From CTSOIL-112 sp049291875 (GTDB lineage: Bacteria > Pseudomonadota > Gammaproteobacteria > Burkholderiales > Burkholderiaceae), in NCBI GenBank assembly GCA_049291875.1, contig JBATQE010000024.1:1-64000 (forward strand): 64,000 nt of DNA, read 5' to 3'. A program made the translations under genes and the position numbers. Position 1 is the stretch's first letter, and each line of letters opens with the position of its first letter. The notes beneath the pieces were generated by a model that saw only the letters and a list, made by a program, of their open reading frames with translations, did no database searches and was not told where the DNA came from. This document shows positions 8,110 through 15,475 of this stretch, piece by piece.

Positions 8110-8894
8110 GCATCGGCTCTGCGGAACTCATCGCCGCCTTTCGGATGCCACCAGAATTGGCGGTTGCGTATTTGCGTTCCAAAGGGCTGAAAGTATCAGG
8201 CAACTGGCGCGAGGTCTGGCAGGTCGCTCACGCCCGTGCATTCACGGTGGCGCAATCCGCTGGTTATGATGTATTGGGCGATATTCGCACGTCGCTTGAA
8301 GACGCAATGAACGAAGGTCAAAGTTACAAGCAATTCATTGACGCACTGGAACCAACCCTGCGCAAAAAGGGCTGGTGGGGTGTCAAAACCGACCTTTCAA
8401 CAGGTGAAATTGAATTGCACAAGGGTATGGATCGCCCCGTGGAGCTTGGGACACCGCGCCGTCTTCAGTTGATTTACGAGCAAAACATTCAGACCGCATT
8501 CATGGCTGGACGTTATCGCACCATGAAAGAGGCCGTTGTGACTCATCCGTACTGGGAGTACGTTGCGGTCATGGATGAGCGCACTCGCCCAGAGCACTCG
8601 CGGCTCAATGGTATGCTGTTTCGCCACGATGATCCGATTTGGTCGGTTATTTACCCACCGAATGGATTCCGTTGCCGTTGTCGGGTTCGTCCTGTATCTG
8701 ATGCAACTGTTGGGCGGCGTAGTTTGACGGTGCATTCAAGCGATGGCTATATTACAGAGTATCAATATCAGCGGCGCGATGGCTCTGTGGTTCCGGTCAA
8801 GCAGATTCAATTGCCGAATATGGATAAGCCATTTCGTCCCGATGTGGGATTTGACTACAATCCGGCTGAGGAGTACTACCGTGGCGCTGCTTGA
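8106..8894 (+). CDS. Head morphogenesis protein (Mu gpF / SPP1 Gp7-like)
   Basis: This 262-residue protein starts with GTG overlapping the portal stop. The core of the family is visible as MDERTRPEHSRLNGMLFRHD, followed by IWSVIYPPNGFRCRCRVRPV, with its Cys/Arg-rich end. It is a minor head protein needed for assembly around the portal. At 262 residues it is shorter than Mu gpF, matching the shorter forms in other Mu-like phages; a truncation is possible but not required. Confidence 0.85.
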   Translation: MSIGSAELIAAFRMPPELAVAYLRSKGLKVSGNWREVWQVAHARAFTVAQSAGYDVLGDIRTSLEDAMNEGQSYKQFIDALEPTLRKKGWWGVKTDLSTGEIELHKGMDRPVELGTPRRLQLIYEQNIQTAFMAGRYRTMKEAVVTHPYWEYVAVMDERTRPEHSRLNGMLFRHDDPIWSVIYPPNGFRCRCRVRPVSDATVGRRSLTVHSSDGYITEYQYQRRDGSVVPVKQIQLPNMDKPFRPDVGFDYNPAEEYYRGAA

Positions 8895-9354
8895 AGTAAA
8901 AGTTGATACGCGGCAAGTCGATGCAGTGATTGCTCAGACAATGGCTCGCTTGCAAAATCCGCGCCCGCTCATGGCAAGCATTTCGGCGGAGTTGCTGTCT
9001 CTGACCGATGAGGCGTTTTCAAAACAAGGTCAGGTCGGAGGGCAAAGCTGGACACCGTTGGCGGCGGCTACGATTGCCAAACGATCTAAAGATGGAACTT
9101 GGCCGGGTAAAATACTCGTCATTTCACCGGCGGGCTTGGCGGCGTCCATTCAGTCATTTCATTCGGATTCAGAAGCCGGTATTTCATCGTCCAAGCCCTA
9201 TGCCGCAATTCAACAATTTGGCGGTCAAGCAGGGCGTAATCGCAAAGTGACCATTCCCGCTCGCCCGTATATGCCGATCACCGATGACAAAGAATTAACG
9301 TCGGTGGCAAAAGACTCTATAATGCAAATCGCGGAGCAGTATTTTTCGTTCTAA
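8881..9354 (+). CDS. Virion morphogenesis protein (Mu gpG-like)
   Basis: This 157-residue protein starts at GTG 8881, overlapping the previous gene by 14 bases. The family features are DEAFSKQGQVGGQSWTPLAA, then TIAKR, and the C-terminal IPARPYMPI motif shared with gpG and tail-completion proteins. It is the last recognisable phage gene. In complete Mu-like phages the protease/scaffold and capsid genes would follow. Confidence 0.85.
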   Translation: MALLEVKVDTRQVDAVIAQTMARLQNPRPLMASISAELLSLTDEAFSKQGQVGGQSWTPLAAATIAKRSKDGTWPGKILVISPAGLAASIQSFHSDSEAGISSSKPYAAIQQFGGQAGRNRKVTIPARPYMPITDDKELTSVAKDSIMQIAEQYFSF

Positions 9355-9370
9355 TTTTTGGGGCTGTTTT

Positions 9371-9440
9371 TTGTTTCAATATTTGAAACAATATTTTATT
9401 CCCGTCCCACTACTTCCCGCTTAATCCTAAAACTTCCCGC
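9371..9440. repeat. Inverted and direct repeats at the phage/host edge (possible phage right end)
   Basis: Right after gpG lies an inverted repeat with nine-base arms (TTGTTTCAA at 9371-9379, TTGAAACAA at 9383-9391). It is followed by two exact copies of ACTTCCCGC 20 bases apart (9412-9420, 9432-9440) and a looser copy near 9398. Clusters of short sites at about two-turn spacing are typical of Mu-like transposase-binding ends. This could be the retained right end of the prophage, but no end sequence was matched. Confidence 0.35.
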
Positions 9441-9493
9441 AATTATCTCACTCTATTAACGGGTATTTATCACACTCTCGTTCAAAATCGAAT

Positions 9494-10489
9494 ATGGCCA
9501 GCATCAAAGACGTCGCTAAAGCCGCCGGAGTATCAACCGCCACCGTATCGCGCGTGATCGCCAATAAGGGCTACATCACCGACGAAAAACGTGAGTTGGT
9601 TTTGCGCGCCATTGCCGAACTGAACTACCGTCCCAATCTGATCGCACGCAGCCTGCGCGCGCAGACCAGTACCAAAATCGGGCTGATCGTCTCCGATATC
9701 CGCAACCCGTTTTTTACCGCCATCGCACGCGCGGTAGAGGACGCTGCGTACGAGCGCGGCTACTCAATCATCATTTGCAACACCGACGAAAATCCCGACA
9801 AAGAACAAATGTATCTGAACCTGATGCACGACGAAAATGTCGCCGGCATCATTTTCTCGCCCACCCAGCAATTCGGCTCATCGCGCAAACCCTATCGCGC
9901 GCACATGCCATTCGTCATCATTGATCGACGCGTGGACAATAATCCGAATTATGATACCGTCATGATTGACAACGTTTCCGCCGCTTACAATCTGACCAAA
10001 CACCTATTGGAGCAAGGCTGTCAACGCTTGGTCGGATTTTTCGGCGACACCAGTACCACCGGCTTTGATCGCCGCGAAGGTTTTGAACAAGCCATCAGAG
10101 AAGCCGGTTTGGAGCATTACAGCGCACACTTTATCGCACCAAGGATTGAGCAAGGATACCAAAGCACCTTGGAACTGCTGCACAGCGACGTCAAACCAGA
10201 CGGCATCTTCACCAGTAACAACCTCATCACGGTTGGCGCATTTCAAGCCCTGCGCTCGCAAAACATCCGCATTCCGCAGGACATCGCATTGGTCGGCTTT
10301 GACGAAACCACCTGGGGCAACGTTATTGAGCCCGCTCTGAGCATCATCAGTCAACCGACCGAAGAAATCGGACGATCGGCCATTGATCTACTGCTGCAAC
10401 GCATTGAAACGCCGAACCGACCGTATAAAAAACTCATCCTGCAAGGCACGCTGCACATCAAGCAATCCAGCCTCAAGCGCGGTCAATAA
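9494..10489 (+). CDS. LacI/PurR-family transcriptional regulator
   Basis: This 331-residue protein has a standard LacI helix-turn-helix and hinge (ASIKDVAKAAGVSTATVSRV, later YRPNLIARSL). A periplasmic-binding-like effector domain follows (TKIGLIVSDIRNPFFTAIA; IALVGFDETTWG). It would bind a palindromic operator and respond to a small ligand, probably a sugar or nucleoside. No sugar operon lies beside it, so the target is unknown. No clear Shine-Dalgarno is visible before the ATG. It directly follows the phage remnant. Confidence 0.9.
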   Translation: MASIKDVAKAAGVSTATVSRVIANKGYITDEKRELVLRAIAELNYRPNLIARSLRAQTSTKIGLIVSDIRNPFFTAIARAVEDAAYERGYSIIICNTDENPDKEQMYLNLMHDENVAGIIFSPTQQFGSSRKPYRAHMPFVIIDRRVDNNPNYDTVMIDNVSAAYNLTKHLLEQGCQRLVGFFGDTSTTGFDRREGFEQAIREAGLEHYSAHFIAPRIEQGYQSTLELLHSDVKPDGIFTSNNLITVGAFQALRSQNIRIPQDIALVGFDETTWGNVIEPALSIISQPTEEIGRSAIDLLLQRIETPNRPYKKLILQGTLHIKQSSLKRGQ

Positions 10490-10557
10490 ACACTTGCATC
10501 TGCCGCGCGCACCCTATAGCATAGACACCACAACAATTCATCGCATAGGAGGCAACC

Positions 10558-10860
10558 GTGTACTTTAATCGTCCGTGGTCCGAATGGATCGCCCAATATG
10601 AGCAAAGCCATCAACACCCGATGAATCGCCTGACGCATACCTTCGGCATACCGCTGGTTGCGCTGTCCATCGCTTTACTCATCCTCTCCCTCTTCATGCC
10701 ATCACTGCTGCGTGTCGGCGTGGTGCTATTCATCATCGGCTGGGTTTTGCAATTCATCGGCCATGCTTTTGAAGGCAAAAAACCCGAGTTTTTCAACGAC
10801 TGGCGCTTCCTCTTTGTCGGTCTACGCTGGTGGTTCATGAAAATCACTGGCAAAGTTTGA
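10558..10860 (+). CDS. Mpo1-like (DUF962) membrane protein
   Basis: This 100-residue protein starts with GTG behind a strong AGGAGG. The family marks are the N-terminal HPMNRLTHTFGIPLV and the later FIGHAFEGKKPEFFNDW. Two to three membrane helices lie between and after these. The yeast homologue Mpo1 is an iron-dependent dioxygenase of 2-hydroxy fatty acids, and the conserved His residues here fit that fold. The bacterial role is not established. Confidence 0.85.
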   Translation: MYFNRPWSEWIAQYEQSHQHPMNRLTHTFGIPLVALSIALLILSLFMPSLLRVGVVLFIIGWVLQFIGHAFEGKKPEFFNDWRFLFVGLRWWFMKITGKV

Positions 10861-10877
10861 AAAATAACGGTTCAATT

Positions 10878-10909
10878 AAAAAAGCGTTCGATCACTCGAA
10901 CGCTTTTTT
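10878..10909. terminator. Bidirectional terminator between DUF962 gene and dtd
   Basis: The stem GCGTTCGA/TCGAACGC has a four-base loop and is flanked by A6 and T6. The symmetric A/T tracts let it end both the plus-strand gene before it and the minus-strand dtd gene after it. Confidence 0.9.
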
Positions 10910-10925
10910 AATCACGCAACACCAT

Positions 10926-11387
10926 TTACTCAGGCTTGACCTGCAACCAAAACGTCACCGGCCCATCATTGACCAAGAACACCTGCATATCCGCAGCAAA
11001 CTCGCCCGTCTCAACCATGCGGTGCTCCGAACGGGCCTTCACCACCCAATCTTCATACAAAAATTGGGCTAAATCCGGTGAAGCAGCAGGCGTGAAACTC
11101 GCGCGCGTCCCGCTGTTCGTATCCGCTGCCAGCGTGAACTGCGACACGATCAGCAAGCCGCCGTGTGCGCCATTGCCATCCAGATTTTGCACCGAGCGAT
11201 TCATTTTGCCCGCGTCGTCCGAGAACACCCGATACGCCAAAACCTTTTTCAGCAATTTCGCCCCGATGGCCGGCGTATCGTTTTTCTCCGCGCACAGCAA
11301 CACCAGCAAACCCTGCTCGATTTGCCCTGTGATGCGCTCATCCACTGTGACGGAGGCGCGTTTGACGCGTTGAATCAATGCAATCAT
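10926..11387 (-). CDS. dtd: D-aminoacyl-tRNA deacylase
   Basis: This 153-residue enzyme hydrolyses D-aminoacyl-tRNAs (and Gly-tRNA-Ala), a quality-control step in translation. Both signature motifs are present: SQFTLAADT at residues 82-90 and the cross-subunit NDGPVT at 140-145. Length is normal. It lies downstream of tyrS on the same strand, which fits a role in removing D-Tyr from tRNA. A REP-associated transposase gene now separates the two. Confidence 0.95.
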   Translation of the reverse strand: MIALIQRVKRASVTVDERITGQIEQGLLVLLCAEKNDTPAIGAKLLKKVLAYRVFSDDAGKMNRSVQNLDGNGAHGGLLIVSQFTLAADTNSGTRASFTPAASPDLAQFLYEDWVVKARSEHRMVETGEFAADMQVFLVNDGPVTFWLQVKPE

Positions 11388-11405
11388 CTGTGATTCACTT
11401 TCTGT

Positions 11406-11948
11406 TCAACCGTTGAGATCATGGGGCGCAACAAAATACCTATCCTCCGCCCAACGTTGCGGATTGGTTTGAATATATTTCGAAATAGTTAAATAAGACG
11501 CCTCCGAACGAATGACATGTTCGTAGTAATTGCGTTGCCAAACTTTGTTTCCAACCTTAGCGCATTTTTCATTGATACGCCGAGCAGAAAATGTCTTTAA
11601 CGCACGCACAATTTCAGACAAACCGTGACGCGTAGGGGTGGGTTTCAAACCCACCCCTACAGATGATGCCGCTTCCTCTACTTTAATTTCAATGATGCCA
11701 TGCACATGATTAGGCATAACGACAAATACACCCAAGTGAATGTGAGCATAATGCTCTGTTAACGCAAACCATACAGCTTGCACAATTTCACCCAATGAAT
11801 TCAACTGCATTTGTCCATCAACAATCTGACCCAATAATGCCTGCCGCTCATGCGTACAAATCGTAATGAAATACGCACCCGCCCGCGAATAGTCACAGTC
11901 TTTCAGGCGTATGGATTTTCGGCGAAGTGTTTTTGTATCATTCGTCAT
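11406..11948 (-). CDS. REP-associated tyrosine transposase (RAYT, Y1/HUH type)
   Basis: This 180-residue protein has the HUH metal-binding motif (VVMPNHVHGIIE), the catalytic Tyr region (VWQRNYYEHVIRSE) and a typical RAYT start (LKDCDYSRAGAYFITICTH). These single-copy transposases mobilise or maintain REP hairpins. Inside the gene an in-frame hairpin adds the peptide VGVGLKPTPT, and a REP-like hairpin lies 19 bases upstream of the start. It is inserted between tyrS and dtd. GAGG precedes the ATG. Confidence 0.9.
   Translation of the reverse strand: MTNDTKTLRRKSIRLKDCDYSRAGAYFITICTHERQALLGQIVDGQMQLNSLGEIVQAVWFALTEHYAHIHLGVFVVMPNHVHGIIEIKVEEAASSVGVGLKPTPTRHGLSEIVRALKTFSARRINEKCAKVGNKVWQRNYYEHVIRSEASYLTISKYIQTNPQRWAEDRYFVAPHDLNG
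11632..11660. repeat. REP-like perfect hairpin inside the RAYT gene
   Basis: Arms GTAGGGGTGGGTTT and AAACCCACCCCTAC are perfectly complementary over 14 bases with one base between. The GTAGGGG start is the usual head of a REP. The repeat keeps the reading frame and is translated as part of the transposase. Confidence 0.85.
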
Positions 11949-11966
11949 GACAACCTCATTCTTAAA

Positions 11967-11989
11967 GAGCGCATACCATGCGCCCCTAC
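11967..11989. repeat. REP-like hairpin upstream of the RAYT gene
   Basis: On the minus strand the sequence reads GTAGGGGCGCATGGTATGCG. It has the GTAG head, a GGGG step and a GCGCAT/ATGCGC stem with a three-base loop. It lies 19 bases upstream of the RAYT start codon, the common position for a REP recognised by its partner transposase. Confidence 0.7.
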
Positions 11990-12018
11990 AAGCTGCGTGT
12001 TATCAATCAAAAACGGAA

Positions 12019-13284
12019 TCAACCCTGCGCCACCGTCACTTTGGCAAACCGCCGTTTGCCCACCTGAATCACGTATTCGCCCGCAGTCAAACGCAGTTGT
12101 TTGTCTTTAACCGCTTCGCCGTCAATTTTACAGCCGCCTTGGTCAACCGCACGATTGCCTTCGGATGAGCTGGCCACCAGCCCCGCCGCTTTGAGCAGCG
12201 CGCCCAGCGGCATGCCTTCGGCATCGACATTCACAGTGACGCTTTCAATATCGTCGGGAATGCCGCCTTTGGCGCGGTGGTTAAACGCGGCCAATGCGTC
12301 CTCTGCCGCCTGCTGATCGTGGAATCGCGTTACGATTTCCTGCGCCAGTAAAACCTTAATGTCGCGCGGATTGCGGCCGTTCGCAACCTCTTGCTTGTAT
12401 TGCGCAATTTGTTCGAGCGAGACAAACGAGAGCAGCTCGTACCAAGTCCACATCATGTCGTCGGAAATACTCATGATTTTGCCAAACATTTCATTCGGCG
12501 CCTCGGTGATACCGACGTAGTTGTTTTTGGATTTCGACATTTTGTCCACGCCATCCAAGCCAACCAGCAGCGGCATGGTCAAAATACATTGCGCTTCCTG
12601 ACCGTATTCTTTTTGCAATTCACGCCCCACCAGCAGGTTAAACTTTTGATCGGTGCCGCCCAGCTCGATGTCGGATTGCAGTGCCACCGAGTCATAACCC
12701 TGCATCAGCGGGTATAAAAATTCATGCACGGAAATCGGCACACCGCCTTTATAGCGCTTGGTGAAATCCTCGCGCTCCAGCATCCGCGCCACGGTGTAGC
12801 GCGAAGCCAATTGAATCATGCCGCGTGCGCCCAGTGGATCGCACCATTCGGAGTTGTAGCGAATTTCGGTTTTGGTCGGATCGAGAATCAGGCTGGCTTG
12901 TTCGTAGTAGGTTTTCGCATTCGCCTCGATTTGCTCACGGGTCAGCGGCGGACGCGTGGCGTTACGCCCCGATGGATCGCCAATCATGGAGGTAAAATCG
13001 CCAATCAGGAAAATCACGGTATGACCCAAATCCTGCAATTGACGCAGTTTATTCAGTACAACGGTGTGTCCCAGATGAATGTCCGGCGCGGTCGGATCAA
13101 GGCCGAGTTTGACACGCAACGGCACACCCGTGGCCGCACTACGCGCGAGTTTTTGCACCCATTCGGATTCCACCAGTAATTCGTCGCAGCCGCGTTTGGT
13201 CACGGCCAATGCATGCTTCACCGCATCGGTGATCGGGTATTGGGGCGACGTTTTGGCTGTCGCAGAAGACGTTTGCTCAGTCAT
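12019..13284 (-). CDS. tyrS: Tyrosyl-tRNA synthetase
   Basis: This 421-residue class I synthetase charges tRNA-Tyr. The HIGH motif is HLGH at residues 70-73 and the KMSKS loop is at 248-252. The C-terminus carries an S4 RNA-binding domain (RAVDQGGCKIDGEAV). The start at 13284 is chosen because TAGG lies about eight bases upstream; an in-frame ATG at 13299 lacks such a site. The RAYT gene and dtd follow on the same strand. Confidence 0.95.
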   Translation of the reverse strand: MTEQTSSATAKTSPQYPITDAVKHALAVTKRGCDELLVESEWVQKLARSAATGVPLRVKLGLDPTAPDIHLGHTVVLNKLRQLQDLGHTVIFLIGDFTSMIGDPSGRNATRPPLTREQIEANAKTYYEQASLILDPTKTEIRYNSEWCDPLGARGMIQLASRYTVARMLEREDFTKRYKGGVPISVHEFLYPLMQGYDSVALQSDIELGGTDQKFNLLVGRELQKEYGQEAQCILTMPLLVGLDGVDKMSKSKNNYVGITEAPNEMFGKIMSISDDMMWTWYELLSFVSLEQIAQYKQEVANGRNPRDIKVLLAQEIVTRFHDQQAAEDALAAFNHRAKGGIPDDIESVTVNVDAEGMPLGALLKAAGLVASSSEGNRAVDQGGCKIDGEAVKDKQLRLTAGEYVIQVGKRRFAKVTVAQG

Positions 13285-13525
13285 TTGAAACCTATTCATG
13301 ATTGATTTGAAAGGCGCTATTGTACCAATTTGTACCCATTTTCGCCTCGAAATACCGCGCCAATTGCGTCTGGGCAGCGCATCAAATCCAGCATGAGCAC
13401 AACAAAAGCACTCAAAATTAACGGCATTGCGACAGATCCTGGGCGGTATTCAGCCGAAATGGGGCGACATGACGCAGGGTCAATGCTAAAATTGCACCAA
13501 CTTTTCAACCTTAAAAAAACACACC

Positions 13526-14200
13526 ATGAACCAAAACGAACTGAAGCAACTCGTGGCACAAAAAGCCATCGAATACGTCCCACACAACGCCATCATCGGC
13601 GTCGGCACCGGCTCCACCGCCGATCTATTCATTGACGAGCTGGCCAAAATTAAGGACAACATTATCGGCGCCATCGCCAGCTCCAACCGCACTGCCGAAC
13701 GTTTGGCAGGCTACGGCATCAAAGTATTTGACGTGAACGAAGTGCGCGACGTGCCCGTTTACATTGACGGAGCGGACGAAATCGACCCACGCGGCTACAT
13801 GATTAAAGGCGGTGGCGCAGCGCACACGCGCGAAAAAATCTGTGCCTCGGTCGCGCAAAAATTCATCTGCATCGCCGACGCGAGCAAAGAAGTCGACGTG
13901 CTCGGCAAATTCCCTCTACCGATTGAGATCGTACCGCTCGCACGCGAAGCCGTCGCGCGCCGCCTCACCGCCATCGGCGGCCTGCCAATCTGGCGCGTCA
14001 AAGACGACGCACCGATCATCACCGACAATGGTTGCCACATCCTTGACGTACACGGATTACAGATCACCGACCCACTCGCATTGGAACGCGAACTGACTTT
14101 GATCCCGGGCGTACTCACCGTCGGTATTTTCGCCCAACAGCCCGCGCATGTCGCCCTGATCGCCACGGCGGATGGGGTGAAAGAGCGGATTTATCGTTAA
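13526..14200 (+). CDS. rpiA: Ribose-5-phosphate isomerase A
   Basis: This 224-residue enzyme interconverts ribose-5-phosphate and ribulose-5-phosphate in the pentose phosphate pathway. Motifs seen are GTGSTAD at residues 27-33, DGADEID at 81-87 (with catalytic Asp) and KGGGAAHTREKI at 94-105 (with Lys and Glu of the active site). The last motif is slightly unusual, with AAH where many homologues have GAL. Length is normal. It is transcribed away from tyrS. Confidence 0.95.
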   Translation: MNQNELKQLVAQKAIEYVPHNAIIGVGTGSTADLFIDELAKIKDNIIGAIASSNRTAERLAGYGIKVFDVNEVRDVPVYIDGADEIDPRGYMIKGGGAAHTREKICASVAQKFICIADASKEVDVLGKFPLPIEIVPLAREAVARRLTAIGGLPIWRVKDDAPIITDNGCHILDVHGLQITDPLALERELTLIPGVLTVGIFAQQPAHVALIATADGVKERIYR

Positions 14201-14213
14201 AACTAAAACGTCA

Positions 14214-14453
14214 ATGAATAAGCCCAAACACCCAAACAGTATTTTTTCCGATATTTTTGGTGAAACAATATTTCGTATTGTTTTCTATGGACTAGCTTTT
14301 ATTGGGGTTTGGTTCTTGTCACAAAATTGGTCTGCGTGGGTCTTCATAATTTTTGGGCTTATTTTTATGCTTGGTTTACCCATTTATTTTTACTTCAGAG
14401 CAAAAAACAAAAAAACAGATCCAATTCGCACGCCTGAAAAATCACGTTATTAA
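14214..14453 (+). CDS. Small two-helix membrane protein
   Basis: This 79-residue protein has two hydrophobic segments (FRIVFYGLAFIGVWFLS and WVFIIFGLIFMLGLPIYFYF) and a basic tail (RAKNKKTDP). It begins 13 bases after rpiA but has no obvious ribosome binding site. It is clearly more AT-rich than rpiA, which suggests foreign origin. No family recognised. Confidence 0.55.
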   Translation: MNKPKHPNSIFSDIFGETIFRIVFYGLAFIGVWFLSQNWSAWVFIIFGLIFMLGLPIYFYFRAKNKKTDPIRTPEKSRY

Positions 14454-14501
14454 ACGATAAAGGTGATTAGATATAGTTAGCTCAGCGTAACCGTATGTGT
14501 T

Positions 14502-14750
14502 TCAGCATAAAACATTCGTTGTTGGATCAATAAAGAAGTTTGCTTTATTAACCTCACACCACTCAGCCAATTCATCACGAAGCACAGGCCAAAGTTCGCG
14601 CGCCCAAATCGGTGCCTTTTCTTTCCAAGAATCCTCAGTTGGAAGATAAGCAGATAAAACACCCATTGACAACTCAAGAACAAATTCACCTGTAGCTCCT
14701 TTACAGACCAGCTCTTCTTTCCATCGCGGTTGGAAGATAAATACGCCCAT
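14502..14750 (-). CDS. Small protein of unknown function
   Basis: An 82-residue, Trp-rich acidic protein (beginning MGVFIFQPRWKEELV, later APIWARELWPVLRDELAEW). The ATG at 14750 has GAGG nine bases upstream and lies 17 bases after the stop of the SDR-like gene, so the two may be co-transcribed. It is AT-rich like the small gene beside it. The compact size and composition resemble immunity-type proteins, but that is only an impression. Confidence 0.5.
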   Translation of the reverse strand: MGVFIFQPRWKEELVCKGATGEFVLELSMGVLSAYLPTEDSWKEKAPIWARELWPVLRDELAEWCEVNKANFFIDPTTNVLC

Positions 14751-14767
14751 AATCACAACCTCAAGAT

Positions 14768-15397
14768 TCAATTCGTCAAAATCGGATACTGCCCGATATA
14801 CGTCGGATTCTCCGCCTGTTGTCGCATAAAATCCGCCACGTCTTTGCGTGAAATCATGCCCACGCGCGCGCCTTTTGTCGGTTCGGGCAGCACGCGATAG
14901 CGGCCGGTTAATGCGCCGTTGGTCAATACGCCCGGACGCACGAACAGCACCTTCGGATATTGCGCTGCGAGCATTTTTTCCATCAGGGTTTTTTCGGCGT
15001 AAATTTCGCCAAGCAGTAGTTTAAACGCGGTTTTCGCCGGCCATGCCGTGTATTTCATGCTGTCACCCGCGCCAAATCCGGTGAGTACGATCAACGGCGG
15101 CTGCGCGCCGGTGGCTTTGATCGCATTCAATATCGCTTTACCTGATTGCATGAATAAGCCTGTTGCCTTCAAACTCATCCCCAAACCAAGCGTGACCAAA
15201 ATCGCGTCCACGCCATCTATGGCTTGCGCAATGTCCGCTTCGTTCAGCGCACTGCCGACGATTTTATGCACGCGCTCATGCTCGGGAATCGCCCCGATAC
15301 TGCGCGACAAGGTATTGACCGTATGCCCGTGGTCAAGCAGTTGCTTGACCAGCTCCAAGCCCACGCCCGCCGATGCACCGATAACTGCGAATTTCAT
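14768..15397 (-). CDS. NAD(P)H-binding SDR/NmrA-like protein
   Basis: A 209-residue Rossmann-fold protein. The nucleotide-binding motif is at the N-terminus (MKFAVIGASAGVGLELV), followed by VDAILVTLGLG and the substrate-side VLTGFGAGDS. It matches the atypical SDR group that includes NmrA-like and YwnB-like proteins; the substrate cannot be read. The ATG at 15397 has GGAGG four bases upstream and is preferred to 15412. Confidence 0.8.
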   Translation of the reverse strand: MKFAVIGASAGVGLELVKQLLDHGHTVNTLSRSIGAIPEHERVHKIVGSALNEADIAQAIDGVDAILVTLGLGMSLKATGLFMQSGKAILNAIKATGAQPPLIVLTGFGAGDSMKYTAWPAKTAFKLLLGEIYAEKTLMEKMLAAQYPKVLFVRPGVLTNGALTGRYRVLPEPTKGARVGMISRKDVADFMRQQAENPTYIGQYPILTN

Positions 15398-15475
15398 ATA
15401 GCCTCCACTCATTTGATGATTCTGTACATGATTTTATCTCAGAATTTGCCTACCGATGTCAACCCAGCAATACCA

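Larger units (their letters stand above)
1..9480. mobile_element. Truncated Mu-like prophage remnant
   Basis: Twenty-one densely packed plus-strand genes follow Mu-like phage order: GemA/Gp16, Mor, lysis genes, small accessory genes, DUF3486, large terminase, DUF935 portal, gpF-like and gpG. The left end lies outside the window. The next expected genes (protease/scaffold, major capsid, tail, tail fibre) are absent, and a chromosomal LacI-type gene starts 139 bases after gpG. The genes that are present are intact, most with overlapping start/stop codons, so the loss looks like one large deletion rather than slow decay. The right limit given here is approximate. Confidence 0.85.

Noticed and set aside
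13317..13525. Small open frames in the tyrS-rpiA gap
   Set aside because: They overlap each other and the start of rpiA on opposite strands, have no ribosome binding sites and no recognisable product; the gap most likely holds divergent promoters.
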